From Flavivirga abyssicola (GTDB lineage Bacteria > Bacteroidota > Bacteroidia > Flavobacteriales > Flavobacteriaceae): a stretch of DNA of 64,000 bases. The position numbers and the translations under genes are program-made. Within the stretch, counting starts at the first letter, position 1. Each line of letters begins with the position of its first letter. Below the pieces are notes generated by a model. The model worked only from the letters and a program-made list of their open reading frames with translations. It made no database searches and was not told the origin of the DNA. Of the stretch, positions 24,501 through 33,303 are shown piece by piece. The DNA is taken from NCBI RefSeq assembly GCF_030540775.2, contig NZ_CP141266.1:1909001-1973000 (forward strand), read 5' to 3'.

Positions 24501-24878
24501 ATCTGCCATGGTAACACCTGTATACCATCTGTTATCTCCAGAAACACCTGCGAGATCTGTGATGTCTTCAAATTGAAGATTGCCTTTATTTAAATATAAT
24601 TTATTTGAAACCTGATTTCCTGTAAAGAAGATATCTTTTAGTCCATCGTTGTTTATGTCTCCTATAGCAACACCGCCACCCATGTACAAATAGGAGTATG
24701 TGAAATAATTAAGCGAATCGTTTTCTGTGAGTGTATTAGAAAAATCTATACCTGTTTTTGAAGCGTTAAGTGTTTCAAATATTTTACTATTTGAAATAGA
24801 CTCTTTTTCTTTTGAACAATTAAAAAAGAGTATCAAAAAAAACAAACCAGTCATTATTTTTAATACTCTAATTTTCAT
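21570..24878 (-). CDS. VCBS/FG-GAP repeat lipoprotein with ASPIC/UnbV domain
   Basis: A 1102-residue lipoprotein: signal MKIRVLKIMTGLFFLILFFN then the lipid-accepting Cys of FFNCSKE. About fourteen calcium-binding-type repeats follow, such as DINNDGLKDIFFTG, DYDKDGDLDVYVANY, DFDNDGLKDLFISNG and DFDNDGDMDYIVGNNG. These build one or two beta-propellers. Between them (about residues 510-580) is an ASPIC/UnbV-like segment with LTRGFQSSVAPEIHFGLG. It is the last gene of the glycerol/alpha-galactoside locus, 17 bp after the GlpD gene. Relatives are often linked to SusC/SusD and are thought to bind carbohydrate at the cell surface. Confidence 0.9.
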   Translation of the reverse strand: MKIRVLKIMTGLFFLILFFNCSKEKESISNSKIFETLNASKTGIDFSNTLTENDSLNYFTYSYLYMGGGVAIGDINNDGLKDIFFTGNQVSNKLYLNKGNLQFEDITDLAGVSGDNRWYTGVTMADINADGYLDIYCSVAGKFNPKENQLYINNQDGTFTEKASEYGLADQGNSVQATFFDYDKDGDLDVYVANYPITKFNASVYVYQQKMAQVNDVETDHLYRNDGTSFTDVTNQAGVKSFGLTLSATVGDLNNDTWPDLYISNDFASPDYMYINNQDGTFREVVKQATSHTAFYGMGVDIADFNNDGNLDIYQVDMDAKTNKRKKANMAGMNPDLFWGVVNAGFHYQYMQNCLQLNTGVFEDNNPFYSNISRLTGVSSTDWSWGPLFADFDNDGLKDLFISNGTRREVNNRDFFNNLSDDFSIDSDSTLAMSLKIPSEKIDNFIYKNKGDLKFKQANKDWGIEFKGFSNGVAYADLDNDGDLEIITNNIDDYASLFENKSSEINNYLSIQFEGTSKNKFGLGNRVFVTSNNETQMQELTLTRGFQSSVAPEIHFGLGTSNTINELKVVWTDGKIQKLNNVSSNQTIILKYSDAKGDSDPILNDSNKLFSSHVKAVFPEYKHDENNFDDFKYQVLLPHKMSTLGPALAVGDLNQDGLDDYFIGGSFNRTGSLFFQTDNGFEIQNSEAFQSDKLSEDLGALIFDADNDGDNDLYVVSGGYEFSPKSKMLQDRLYINDGNSHLTKTKNALPEMIVSGSKAYNLDFNKDGKQDVLVLGRQIPGNYPSVAKSFLLENKTEGGIVKFEDVTKKFASSFENLGMATSAIITDFNNDAWQDIIIVGEWMPIRVFQNTKHGFKEVSEAVGLTKDTTGWWWSINEGDFDNDGDMDYIVGNNGLNYKYKATENETFDIYVNDFDNDSKKDIVLSYYNEGKQYPVRGRECSSQQIPNIKEKFKNYESFSEATLVDVYEEKSLESALHYQVKSFASIYLENKGGTFIIHELPVEAQVSSINKILIDDYDNDGALDALIAGNLFMSEVETPRNDAGYGLFLKGNNSGSFQAIPSSESGLFIPGDVKDIETIAVKNKKYIIAVKNNDSLQAVKIN

Positions 24879-24895
24879 GCTATTAATCTTCTTTT

Positions 24896-26587
24896 TTATT
24901 TAAATTCTTCGGTATAGTAAGTTGTAGCGTCCTGTATTAGTAACTCCATATTGTTGCTCTCAGAATTAATTCTGGATTCATTCCAATTTAAGTACATAAT
25001 AAAATCTTTCAAAACAATATCCAAATATTTTTTAATGCTTGGAATATTGAAATATAAACGGCCAGTACGTCTAACAAAGAAATCTGTTAAACTATTGGTC
25101 ATTTCATAGTGAATGCCATACCAGGTTTCTGCCCTAATTAACCTTTCTAAAGCATCTTCATTCTCGAAATCTTTCATTTTATCGATTATAGTATCGGCCT
25201 GTTTTCCATAAGTAGTACACAGGTACCAAGCGTGATAGGGCTCTACAATTCCTAATTTAGATAATTGATTTTCTATATCTGTTTGATAAGTGTTTACCGC
25301 TTCTTTAGAATGAAGCGCAGGACTCACTAAAGGAATTGTTTCAGTTGATGATTTTTTAAATTTGGACTTTCGCTTTTTACTCATGGTTTTTAAAACGGCT
25401 TCGATAACACGTTGTGCCATTTTACGATAACCAGTAAGTTTTCCGCCTGCTATAGAAATAAGACCACTATCTGAAATAAAAAGTTCATCTTTTCTTGATA
25501 GTTCTGAAGGGTCTTTGTCTTCTTCGTGGATGAGAGGTCTTAATCCCGCCCAATTAGATTCTATATCATTAAGAGTTAAAACGATACTTGGAAACGTCTT
25601 GTTTATGGCATTTAGTAAATATTCAGCATCGCTTTTTGTAGCAACTACGCGTTCTAAATTACTTGAATAATTGGTGTCGGTTGTACCAACATAAGTAACC
25701 CGTCCTCTCGGAATTGCAAAAATCATTCTGCCATCCGGTACATCGAAATAAACGGGTTGATTTATTGGTAATTTTTCGGAAGGAATAACAATATGAACGC
25801 CTTTGGTAAGGTGTAAATATTTATGATTCATGGATGCGTCTTTTTTCCTCACAATATCTACCCAGGGACCAGCAGCAGACACATAATTTCGTGCTTTGAT
25901 GCTTAGTTTGTTTCCTGTGTTATGATCCATACAGTTTAGGTGTTCAATTTTGGAGTCTGCATCATAACTAAACGATTCCATTTCACAATAATTAACTATT
26001 GTGGCACCAAACTCGGCAGCCTTTTTTAGTATTTCGATGGTTAATCGGGCATCGTCTGTTCTATATTCAGCATAAAGTCCGCCTCCTAAAACTACAGATT
26101 CATTTAATAAAGGTTCTTTTGTTAGAGTTTCATTTTTATCTAACATTTTACGTCTATCATTACCAGATACATTTGCTAGAATATCATAAACCATGAGTCC
26201 AATAGAAGTCATCATTTTGCCATAGGTACCACCTTCAACTAGAGGCAGTAGCATTTTTTCTGGAATGACTAAATGTGGTGCTAATTTATGAACGATAGCA
26301 CGTTCTGAACCAGATTCTTTTACTAAGCCTATTTCTAATTGTTTTAAATATCTTAAACCACCATGAATCAATTTTGTGGATTTATTACTAGTCCCTGAGG
26401 CAAAGTCGTTTTTTTCTATAAGACACACTTTTAATCCTCTAGAAGCTGCATCTAAAGCAATACCTGCTCCTGTAACACCTCCACCTATAATAGCTAAATC
26501 AAACTTTTTACTGCTTAACTTTTCAAATTGTTTACTTCTGTTTAAAACTGAAAAACGCTTCTTTCCTTCTTCCTTATCTACTTTCAT
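24896..26587 (-). CDS. glpD: FAD-dependent glycerol-3-phosphate dehydrogenase
   Basis: A 563-residue GlpD. The FAD motif is AIIGGGVTGAGIALDAASRG, followed by the family's FASGTSNKSTKLIHGGLRYL. The C-terminal domain has RAETWYGIHYEMTNSLTDFF and the family RTGRLYFN motif. It oxidises sn-glycerol-3-phosphate to dihydroxyacetone phosphate and passes electrons to quinone at the inner membrane. The gene is 1 base downstream of the glycerol kinase gene. Together the two convert glycerol to DHAP. Confidence 0.95.
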   Translation of the reverse strand: MKVDKEEGKKRFSVLNRSKQFEKLSSKKFDLAIIGGGVTGAGIALDAASRGLKVCLIEKNDFASGTSNKSTKLIHGGLRYLKQLEIGLVKESGSERAIVHKLAPHLVIPEKMLLPLVEGGTYGKMMTSIGLMVYDILANVSGNDRRKMLDKNETLTKEPLLNESVVLGGGLYAEYRTDDARLTIEILKKAAEFGATIVNYCEMESFSYDADSKIEHLNCMDHNTGNKLSIKARNYVSAAGPWVDIVRKKDASMNHKYLHLTKGVHIVIPSEKLPINQPVYFDVPDGRMIFAIPRGRVTYVGTTDTNYSSNLERVVATKSDAEYLLNAINKTFPSIVLTLNDIESNWAGLRPLIHEEDKDPSELSRKDELFISDSGLISIAGGKLTGYRKMAQRVIEAVLKTMSKKRKSKFKKSSTETIPLVSPALHSKEAVNTYQTDIENQLSKLGIVEPYHAWYLCTTYGKQADTIIDKMKDFENEDALERLIRAETWYGIHYEMTNSLTDFFVRRTGRLYFNIPSIKKYLDIVLKDFIMYLNWNESRINSESNNMELLIQDATTYYTEEFK

Positions 26588-26588
26588 T

Positions 26589-28070
26589 CTAATGTCTTTT
26601 AGTTCTTTTTACGGCTTTTTTCCAGCCTTTATATTTTTGTTTTCTTGTTTTATTATCCATTTTTGGACTAAAAACAGTATCAACTTTTCGTATAGTTTCC
26701 ACATGGTTTTTGTTCCAAATATTTGCTTTTATCCCAGCTAATAATGCTGCTCCAAATGCTGTTACTTCTATCATTTTTGGTCTATCTACATCTACATTTA
26801 AAAGGTCTGACTGAAATTGCATGAGATAATTATTAGCACTAGCACCACCATCAACCTTTAGGGTTACTATTTTTTCATTACTATCCTTCACCATAGCATT
26901 TATAACATCTTTAGTTTGATATGCTAAAGCTTCAACCGTTGCTTTTATAAGCTCATTTTTTCCTGTATCTAATGTCATGCCGTAAACACTTCCTTTGGCT
27001 TTGGCATCCCAGTGTGGGGCTCCTAAACCAGCAAATGCCGGCACAACATATACCTTTTTTAAAGGTGGTATGCTATTACAAATAGCCTCAGTATCACTTG
27101 CCTTTTCAATAATTTGCATCCTATCTCGCAACCATTGAATGGATGCGCCTCCAGCAAAAATGCTGCCTTCTAAGGCGTAATTTACAGATTCAGAGTCGAG
27201 GCTGCAGGTTAGTGTTGTTAAAAGCCCTTTTTTAGACCTTACTTGTTTTTCTCCTGTATTTAGTAATATGAAACAACCTGTTCCGTAAGTACTCTTTGCA
27301 ATGCCAGAGTGAAACCCACCTTGACCAAATAATGATGCTTGCTGATCTCCAGCAACACCATAAATAGGGATGTCTATACCTTTATAATCAATCGAGCCAA
27401 AATCTGAAGAAGAGTTTTGAACTTTAGGAAGCATGGATTCAGGGATCTTTAAAACCTCTAATAGCTTTTTATCCCAGTTTAATGTCTTTATATTGTAAAT
27501 CATGGTTCTGGATGCATTGGTATGATCCGTAACATGCTTTTTACCCTTGGTGAATTTATAGATTAACCAACTGTCAATAGTGCCAAATAATAATTTACCT
27601 TGCTCTGCTTTTGCTTGTGCACCTTCCACATGTTCTAAAATCCATTTTAATTTGGTTCCAGAAAAATAAGAATCTATAACAAGTCCTGTGTTTTTTTGAA
27701 TGTATTTTGAAAGCCCTCTTTGCTTAAGTTCCTTACAAATCTCAGAGGTTCTTTTGTCTAACCAAACAATGGCATTATGGATAGGTTCTCCTGTTTCTTT
27801 ATCCCAAACTACGGTTGTTTCTCTTTGGTTTGTAATACCTACAGCTGCAATGTCTTCGATTTTTATGCCAGATTCTGAAAGTGCTTGGTTAAAAGTTTCT
27901 AATTGATCGTTATAAATTTCTAAGGGATCATGCTCTACCCAACCAGATTGCGGGTAATGTTGTGTTAGTTCTTTTTGAGCAATTGCTTTTATTTGTCCTT
28001 TGTCATCAAAGACAATGGTTCTTGTACTTGTAGTTCCTTGATCGAATGCTATGACATATTTCTTATTCAT
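26589..28070 (-). CDS. glpK: glycerol kinase
   Basis: A 493-residue FGGY-family kinase with FDQGTTSTRTIVFD at the N-terminus and the glycerol-kinase signature GVAGDQQASLFGQGGF and YGTGCFILLNTG. The substrate region IQKNTGLVIDSYFSGTKLKW is typical of GlpK. Reaction: ATP plus glycerol to glycerol-3-phosphate, in the cytoplasm. It lies 18 bp after the symporter gene. No GlpF facilitator is in the operon, so the symporter or the breakdown of a glycerol-containing sugar would supply substrate. Confidence 0.95.
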   Translation of the reverse strand: MNKKYVIAFDQGTTSTRTIVFDDKGQIKAIAQKELTQHYPQSGWVEHDPLEIYNDQLETFNQALSESGIKIEDIAAVGITNQRETTVVWDKETGEPIHNAIVWLDKRTSEICKELKQRGLSKYIQKNTGLVIDSYFSGTKLKWILEHVEGAQAKAEQGKLLFGTIDSWLIYKFTKGKKHVTDHTNASRTMIYNIKTLNWDKKLLEVLKIPESMLPKVQNSSSDFGSIDYKGIDIPIYGVAGDQQASLFGQGGFHSGIAKSTYGTGCFILLNTGEKQVRSKKGLLTTLTCSLDSESVNYALEGSIFAGGASIQWLRDRMQIIEKASDTEAICNSIPPLKKVYVVPAFAGLGAPHWDAKAKGSVYGMTLDTGKNELIKATVEALAYQTKDVINAMVKDSNEKIVTLKVDGGASANNYLMQFQSDLLNVDVDRPKMIEVTAFGAALLAGIKANIWNKNHVETIRKVDTVFSPKMDNKTRKQKYKGWKKAVKRTKRH

Positions 28071-28088
28071 TATAGGGCCATATTTTAA

Positions 28089-29744
28089 TTAAAAAATAAA
28101 GTAAGTACTTAAAACAAGTATCGTAATTATTATTCCTACCACCTTAGCATATTTCCATGGTTCAATATCTATTTGTTCAGTAATTGTAGGTGTGTAGATA
28201 TTTTTATTAGGGTATAATTTACCCATTAATAACATAAAAGCGACATTAATAACAAATAGAATTCCCATAATATGTAAAAAATGAGGATATGCCTTCGCTT
28301 TTATAATACCCAATTCTTTTGCATTTGTAATACCATTAGCTGCTGCTTCTGCCAATGCCGTTTCAACAAAATAGGGACTTAATACAAACTGGCTTACTAA
28401 ATACATTAACACGCCAACTGTTAAAACAATTTTAGCTCCTAAAGCGGGTACATTTTTGGTGATTATTCCAACTGTTACAACGGCTAGTATTGGAACACTT
28501 AAACTTCCTAAAGATTCTTGTATATATGAAAACAAACCATCAGGTGCATTGGCGATGAATGGAGATATTGTCATAGATATTATGGCTAGAATCAGTCCGA
28601 ATATTTTCCCAGCTTTCACCATTTCTATTTCAGAGGCATTTGTATTGAAATATTGGCGATAGAGATCAACACCAAATAAAGTTGAACTGCTATTTAATAG
28701 ACTATTAAATGAACTTAAAACAGCTCCAAATAAAACAGCTGCAAAGAACCCTAAAAATGCTCCAGGCAATACTTTACGCACTAATGCCGGATACGCCTGA
28801 TCTGCATTTTCCAAGTTTCCTTCAAATAGATGCCAGGCAATGATACCTGGTAATACCACAATAATTGGAATTAAGAACTTTACAAACCCTGCAAGTATCA
28901 TCCCTTTTTGGCCTTCTTTTAAACTTTTTGCTCCGAATACACGTTGTAAAATAGATTGATTCGTTCCCCAGTAGTACATTTGAGCTATCATCATTCCCGT
29001 AAAAATAGTACTGAATGGAATAAATGAATCGATGTCTCCTTTAGCATTAAACTTATCTGGATTGGCCTCCCATAATGTGCTTATTCCATTTGACACACTA
29101 CCATCTCCTATAAGCATTAAACCAAAAACAGGAATTAAAAGCCCTCCGATTAACAAGCCTATAGCGTTAACTAAATCGGAAACAGCTACGGCTTTTAGTC
29201 CTCCAAAAATGGCATATATAGAGCCAATAATTCCTATGGACCAAACACATAGCCAAATGACAGCGGATTGAGATATCCCTAAAGTCTCTGGTAAATCAAA
29301 CATGGTACTGAATACCAGAGAGCCTGAGTATAGTATAGTTGGTAATAATACAATGCCAAAAGCTACCAAAAAGAGTATAGATAATATCGATTTGGTTTGC
29401 GCATCAAATCGTTCTTGAATAAATTGTGGAATTGTAGTAATGCCCGATCGCATATATTTTGGTAACAGATAAATAGCTGTTACAATCATAGAAATTGCAG
29501 CTAATGTTTCCCAAGCCATCACTAGCACCCCTTGAGCAAAAGATTGTCCGTTTAGTCCAACAATTTGTTCTGCTGAAAGATTTGTTAGTAATAAAGAGCC
29601 TGCTATGGTAATAGCTCCTAAACTTCTTCCTCCAAGATAATAACCGTCTGCAGACCTCTCGTCTGTTTTGCGTGTTGCATACCATGCAATAAAGGCTACC
29701 AATAATGTAAAACCAATAAATGAAATAATTGATAGCGTTCCCAT
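28089..29744 (-). CDS. sodium:solute symporter (SSS family)
   Basis: A 551-residue membrane protein with about fourteen transmembrane helices and SSS features: ATRKTDERSADGYYLGGRSL at the start and LLLTNLSAEQIVGLNGQSFA, the sodium-site region of SGLT-like sugar transporters, then YYWGTNQSILQRVFGA. These fit the SGLT branch that carries sugars and sugar-like solutes. It lies 7 bp after the GH36-like gene and before glycerol kinase, so it most likely brings the periplasmic glycoside, or its galactose or glycerol part, into the cytoplasm. Substrate is not known. Confidence 0.92.
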   Translation of the reverse strand: MGTLSIISFIGFTLLVAFIAWYATRKTDERSADGYYLGGRSLGAITIAGSLLLTNLSAEQIVGLNGQSFAQGVLVMAWETLAAISMIVTAIYLLPKYMRSGITTIPQFIQERFDAQTKSILSILFLVAFGIVLLPTILYSGSLVFSTMFDLPETLGISQSAVIWLCVWSIGIIGSIYAIFGGLKAVAVSDLVNAIGLLIGGLLIPVFGLMLIGDGSVSNGISTLWEANPDKFNAKGDIDSFIPFSTIFTGMMIAQMYYWGTNQSILQRVFGAKSLKEGQKGMILAGFVKFLIPIIVVLPGIIAWHLFEGNLENADQAYPALVRKVLPGAFLGFFAAVLFGAVLSSFNSLLNSSSTLFGVDLYRQYFNTNASEIEMVKAGKIFGLILAIISMTISPFIANAPDGLFSYIQESLGSLSVPILAVVTVGIITKNVPALGAKIVLTVGVLMYLVSQFVLSPYFVETALAEAAANGITNAKELGIIKAKAYPHFLHIMGILFVINVAFMLLMGKLYPNKNIYTPTITEQIDIEPWKYAKVVGIIITILVLSTYFIF

Positions 29745-29751
29745 AGTTTAA

Positions 29752-31527
29752 TTATTTTTTTAAAGTTAGTTTAATCATACCACATGCAGGCACTTTAATT
29801 TCAGTCACTCCTTGTTTTAGTACTATTGAATTCTGATTTACGACATCTCCTTTGCAATTAATGGTCTCATAGTTATAGTCTTTTGTTGAAGAAGCCATTT
29901 TAATAACTATGCTTTCTGACAGTTTACCATTTATAATATGAATATTATTAAAGCTTTCTTTCAACTCAAGAAGATAATCATCAAATACTCCAAAAATAGC
30001 TGTTCCGTTTTTTGAAACTTGTTTTAATGGATAATTTGCTAGCGGATTATAAGGTATAAAATTACCGGTTGTAATGGTGTCCTTGTTTTCATTCCAATAA
30101 TTCGTGTAGAATTTAACCATTTTTAAATGATCTTCTGGGATATCTTTTAGTTTTACTGATATTTGAGGGACTCCAAATAAGGTATTCACCATTTGTAGTG
30201 CGGCAACTTCTAATGATTCTTCATTGTGCCAGGTAATCATATCTGAATGTACAGCAGTATTGCCTGCTAACATTCGTATATCAGCAATTCTGACTCTGTT
30301 CATTGTGGCATCTCCTGGACAATCGAAAGCACGAAACATGTTGCCGTATTTTCTCATGGCCGGACCTGTATATTTTTGTCTAAACTCTATAAAAATATTT
30401 GGATTTATATTTCTAAGAGTAACCATGACATCTGTTAGTAGTCTATCAACGGCTTCATTAATAGAACCATAATCCATTCCATTGCTTTTTTCTTTAATGG
30501 TATCAGGATATAGTCTAAAATCATCAATAAAATCTAGTTTAAACCCATCAAGGTCCCAGTTGATTAAGGCAGATTTATAGATGTTTATTAAATAACGTCT
30601 CACTTCTGGGTAACGGGGATCAAATACAGGAGCCCAACGGTGGTTTTCTGTTAAGAATTTGCCTTTAAATTGTTTATAGGCTTCTGATTTTTTTCCACAA
30701 AAAGGAACAGAGTACCAAAAGCCAACTTTCATGCCTATAGCATGGACATTATCAACAAAAGCTTTTGTTTTTGAGAGACGATCTGGATTCCAATCTCCAG
30801 TATAATCATACCCTCTGTTGCTATCATTTGTTTGCCAGCCATCATCAATTATTATAGACTTGTAGCCTAAGTTATAGGCCATTTTAAACTCTTCTAATAA
30901 TACATCTTCTTCTAGGTTTTGATGGAATTGATACCATGTAGAATATAATGGTGTTAAAGCAATATCTGGTACAGGGGCAGGTTTAAGATTTTCAAATGTT
31001 TCCCACCATTTTGAAACATCTTTTAAAGCATCAGAAAAATGCTTTTCACCAAAGTCTAATCTAATCTGAGCATTGAAATGATCTATTTTAGATTGTTGTT
31101 CAGAAAAGAACGTGATATAACAGTAAAAATAATCATCTTCTTCTCTTATTTCGGTGTTAAGTTCTAGTTTGTTAATAGCATTAGAGCATGCAAAGGTTAA
31201 CCTATTACTATCATCATGACCAAATAAACCAATAACAGGCGCATCTATAGATATTCTTGATTCCATAGGTTGCATTTCCCAATCTGCATGTATGCGTTTT
31301 GCAAAATCTGTTGTAGGTTTCCAGACGCCTTTCACATTGTGTGCTGGGATTTTCCATTTTAATGTTATCGGTCTTGGAGTTTCTGGTGTTGAAGCTGTAA
31401 TATTGAAATTAAATATAGAAAGATCGTTATTGTTAGAAATAACGTTTAATTCCGTATTGAAAGTGTCTGAAGCTCCAATAACTTGGATGTCTTTTACAGA
31501 AGGGATATAGTTTTCTTTTTTTGCCAT
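29752..31527 (-). CDS. GH36-like alpha-galactosidase, cytoplasmic
   Basis: A 591-residue clan-D glycoside hydrolase. An N-terminal beta domain (about 1-185) precedes the catalytic barrel: IIIDDGWQ at 226-231, the nucleophile Asp332 in GFKLDFIDD, and an acid/base candidate among Asp402/Asp406 in FDCPGDATMNRVRIAD. A C-terminal beta domain follows. There is no signal peptide, so it acts in the cytoplasm on an imported substrate. GH36 mostly hydrolyses terminal alpha-galactose, with a few alpha-N-acetylgalactosaminidases and transferases. Next to glycerol kinase, an alpha-galactosyl-glycerol is a likely substrate; this is inference. Confidence 0.88.
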   Translation of the reverse strand: MAKKENYIPSVKDIQVIGASDTFNTELNVISNNNDLSIFNFNITASTPETPRPITLKWKIPAHNVKGVWKPTTDFAKRIHADWEMQPMESRISIDAPVIGLFGHDDSNRLTFACSNAINKLELNTEIREEDDYFYCYITFFSEQQSKIDHFNAQIRLDFGEKHFSDALKDVSKWWETFENLKPAPVPDIALTPLYSTWYQFHQNLEEDVLLEEFKMAYNLGYKSIIIDDGWQTNDSNRGYDYTGDWNPDRLSKTKAFVDNVHAIGMKVGFWYSVPFCGKKSEAYKQFKGKFLTENHRWAPVFDPRYPEVRRYLINIYKSALINWDLDGFKLDFIDDFRLYPDTIKEKSNGMDYGSINEAVDRLLTDVMVTLRNINPNIFIEFRQKYTGPAMRKYGNMFRAFDCPGDATMNRVRIADIRMLAGNTAVHSDMITWHNEESLEVAALQMVNTLFGVPQISVKLKDIPEDHLKMVKFYTNYWNENKDTITTGNFIPYNPLANYPLKQVSKNGTAIFGVFDDYLLELKESFNNIHIINGKLSESIVIKMASSTKDYNYETINCKGDVVNQNSIVLKQGVTEIKVPACGMIKLTLKK

Positions 31528-31605
31528 TCTAATGTTGTATTAATTGTGAGAAGCAATTAATTAAAGTGCTGTTTTAACTTTTAAGATAGCTGGTGGGAGA
31601 TTGAG

Positions 31606-31638
31606 AAAAGCCGAGTTAATTAAAGGAACTCGACTTTT
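31606..31638 (-). terminator. hairpin after the SusD gene
   Basis: AAAAGCCGAGTT and AACTCGACTTTT flank a 9-nt spacer. As minus-strand RNA the stem is unbroken with one G-U pair and ends in UUUU. It may partly separate the susCD transcript from the GH36-GlpD genes, setting higher transporter than enzyme levels. Confidence 0.7.
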
Positions 31639-31681
31639 GTTCAATCTACAAACTAAACTAAAAATCAATTTTTTTCAATGA

Positions 31682-33286
31682 TTAATTATAACCTGGATTT
31701 TGATCAAGATTCGGATTAGAATCTCTTTCAGAATTTGGTATCCAAATCAACTCGTGTTTGTTACTTTGAAAAACACCGCCACTTAATGATTTTGGGTGTG
31801 CGCCATGTAAAGATGTTGCCCCCAGATAATCATCAGCTAAATCCCAACGAACTAAGTCAAAGAAACGGTGGCCTTCGCCTGCAAGTTCCATAGCGCGTTC
31901 TTCAATAATAGCCTGACGCATATCGGCTTGGTTAATACCTGGATTTGTATCTGCTATTAATGTTAAATTTGCTCTATCTCTAACCATATCTATATATTGA
32001 ATAGCTTGAGATGTCATATTATCTTCGTTTAATGCTTCGGCTAACATTAATAAAACATCAGCATAGCGAATAATTCTCCAGTTGTTTCCAACATTGGTGC
32101 CTAAGAAATCCACATCCCCTCTGGCTCCTAAGTCCATCCCAGAATATTTTTTCCCGTATATAGCTTCTAATCCTGCATCTGCTGCTACTGTAAGGTCACC
32201 AGCAACAACATTACCATCTTCATCTAAAGTATCTGCTAAATCGATATTGAAACTTGCGCCTCCATATCCTGTAGCTCCTGGATAATCATAAAGTAAAGTT
32301 TCGTTTCTACGTACAGTATCTCCATTAGCTTCAAATAAATCTTTTAACCAAGGATTGATAAGGTGTCCTTTATCTGGAGACTTTGTTGGCGTTGCATAGT
32401 CTATATGGTAATTCCCCATGCTTCCTGTTCCAGGAATATCAGATCCCCATACAAAGGTCTGTTGACCTAAAAATTGTAATTCAAATACAGACTCGCTATT
32501 ATTTTCATTGGTTGTAGAAAAGTTTTCTCCAAAATTGGCAGCTGGTAATAAGCTGTATTTTCCAACTAAACTTCCCAATGTCGTTGCAGCTGGACCAAAT
32601 TGTTCCATGTATAAATAGCTTTTTCCTTTTAAAGCTGTGGCAGCTCCGCTTGTAGGTCTTCCTAAATCTTCACCTGTCCAACTCTCTGGAAGCATGGTTT
32701 CAGCCATTTCTAAATCTGAAATTATTTGAGCCCAAATACTTTCTGGAGTCGCTTGTTCTACTAGTAAATTATCTAAATCTGGTAATTCTGTAATTAAAGG
32801 CACGTTACCATAAAGATTTACTAAATACCAATAATCAAAGGCACGTAAGAAATATGCCTGTCCAACTAAATTTTCTCTAGTGGTTTGGTCTGGAATACCT
32901 TCTTCAGTAACATTAATAATAACATTATTACAACGTGCAATAGACTTATAAAGTTCTTGCCAAGGTTCAGTAGCCCAACGGTCTCCAGGGTTTCCTAAAA
33001 AAGTTGACATGGCTGTATTAGAACCAAAAGGAAATACGTTAAATTCATCTGATCGTAACATCGCTCCTGTGTGTATAATTCTTCCCCAGAAAAAGGTTCC
33101 TGTAATGGGGTGAAAAGCTCCGTTTATAGCAGACTCCACTTGTTCTACAGAAGTACCAAAATTTGCTGTAGATGTTGCATTGTTATTTTGTTGATCTAAT
33201 ATATTATCAGAACAAGCAAACAATACTAGTAATAACGAACATGTTATTATGCCTAATAAGGACTTTATTTTTATCATTTTTTTCAT
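31682..33286 (-). CDS. SusD/RagB-family surface glycan-binding lipoprotein
   Basis: A 534-residue lipoprotein with signal ending LLVLFACSDN (lipid Cys) and SusD-family features: RDEFNVFPFG in the early part, TPR-like helices around FLRAFDYWYLVNLYGNVPLI, a C-terminal ERAMELAGEGHRFFDLVRWD and LIWIPNSERDSNPNLDQNPG. The extracellular SusD lid binds the oligosaccharide and closes on SusC. The gene is 17 bp after the SusC gene. The ligand is probably a small glycoside given the locus. Confidence 0.95.
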   Translation of the reverse strand: MKKMIKIKSLLGIITCSLLLVLFACSDNILDQQNNNATSTANFGTSVEQVESAINGAFHPITGTFFWGRIIHTGAMLRSDEFNVFPFGSNTAMSTFLGNPGDRWATEPWQELYKSIARCNNVIINVTEEGIPDQTTRENLVGQAYFLRAFDYWYLVNLYGNVPLITELPDLDNLLVEQATPESIWAQIISDLEMAETMLPESWTGEDLGRPTSGAATALKGKSYLYMEQFGPAATTLGSLVGKYSLLPAANFGENFSTTNENNSESVFELQFLGQQTFVWGSDIPGTGSMGNYHIDYATPTKSPDKGHLINPWLKDLFEANGDTVRRNETLLYDYPGATGYGGASFNIDLADTLDEDGNVVAGDLTVAADAGLEAIYGKKYSGMDLGARGDVDFLGTNVGNNWRIIRYADVLLMLAEALNEDNMTSQAIQYIDMVRDRANLTLIADTNPGINQADMRQAIIEERAMELAGEGHRFFDLVRWDLADDYLGATSLHGAHPKSLSGGVFQSNKHELIWIPNSERDSNPNLDQNPGYN

Positions 33287-33303
33287 AATATATTTTTTAT
33301 GGA

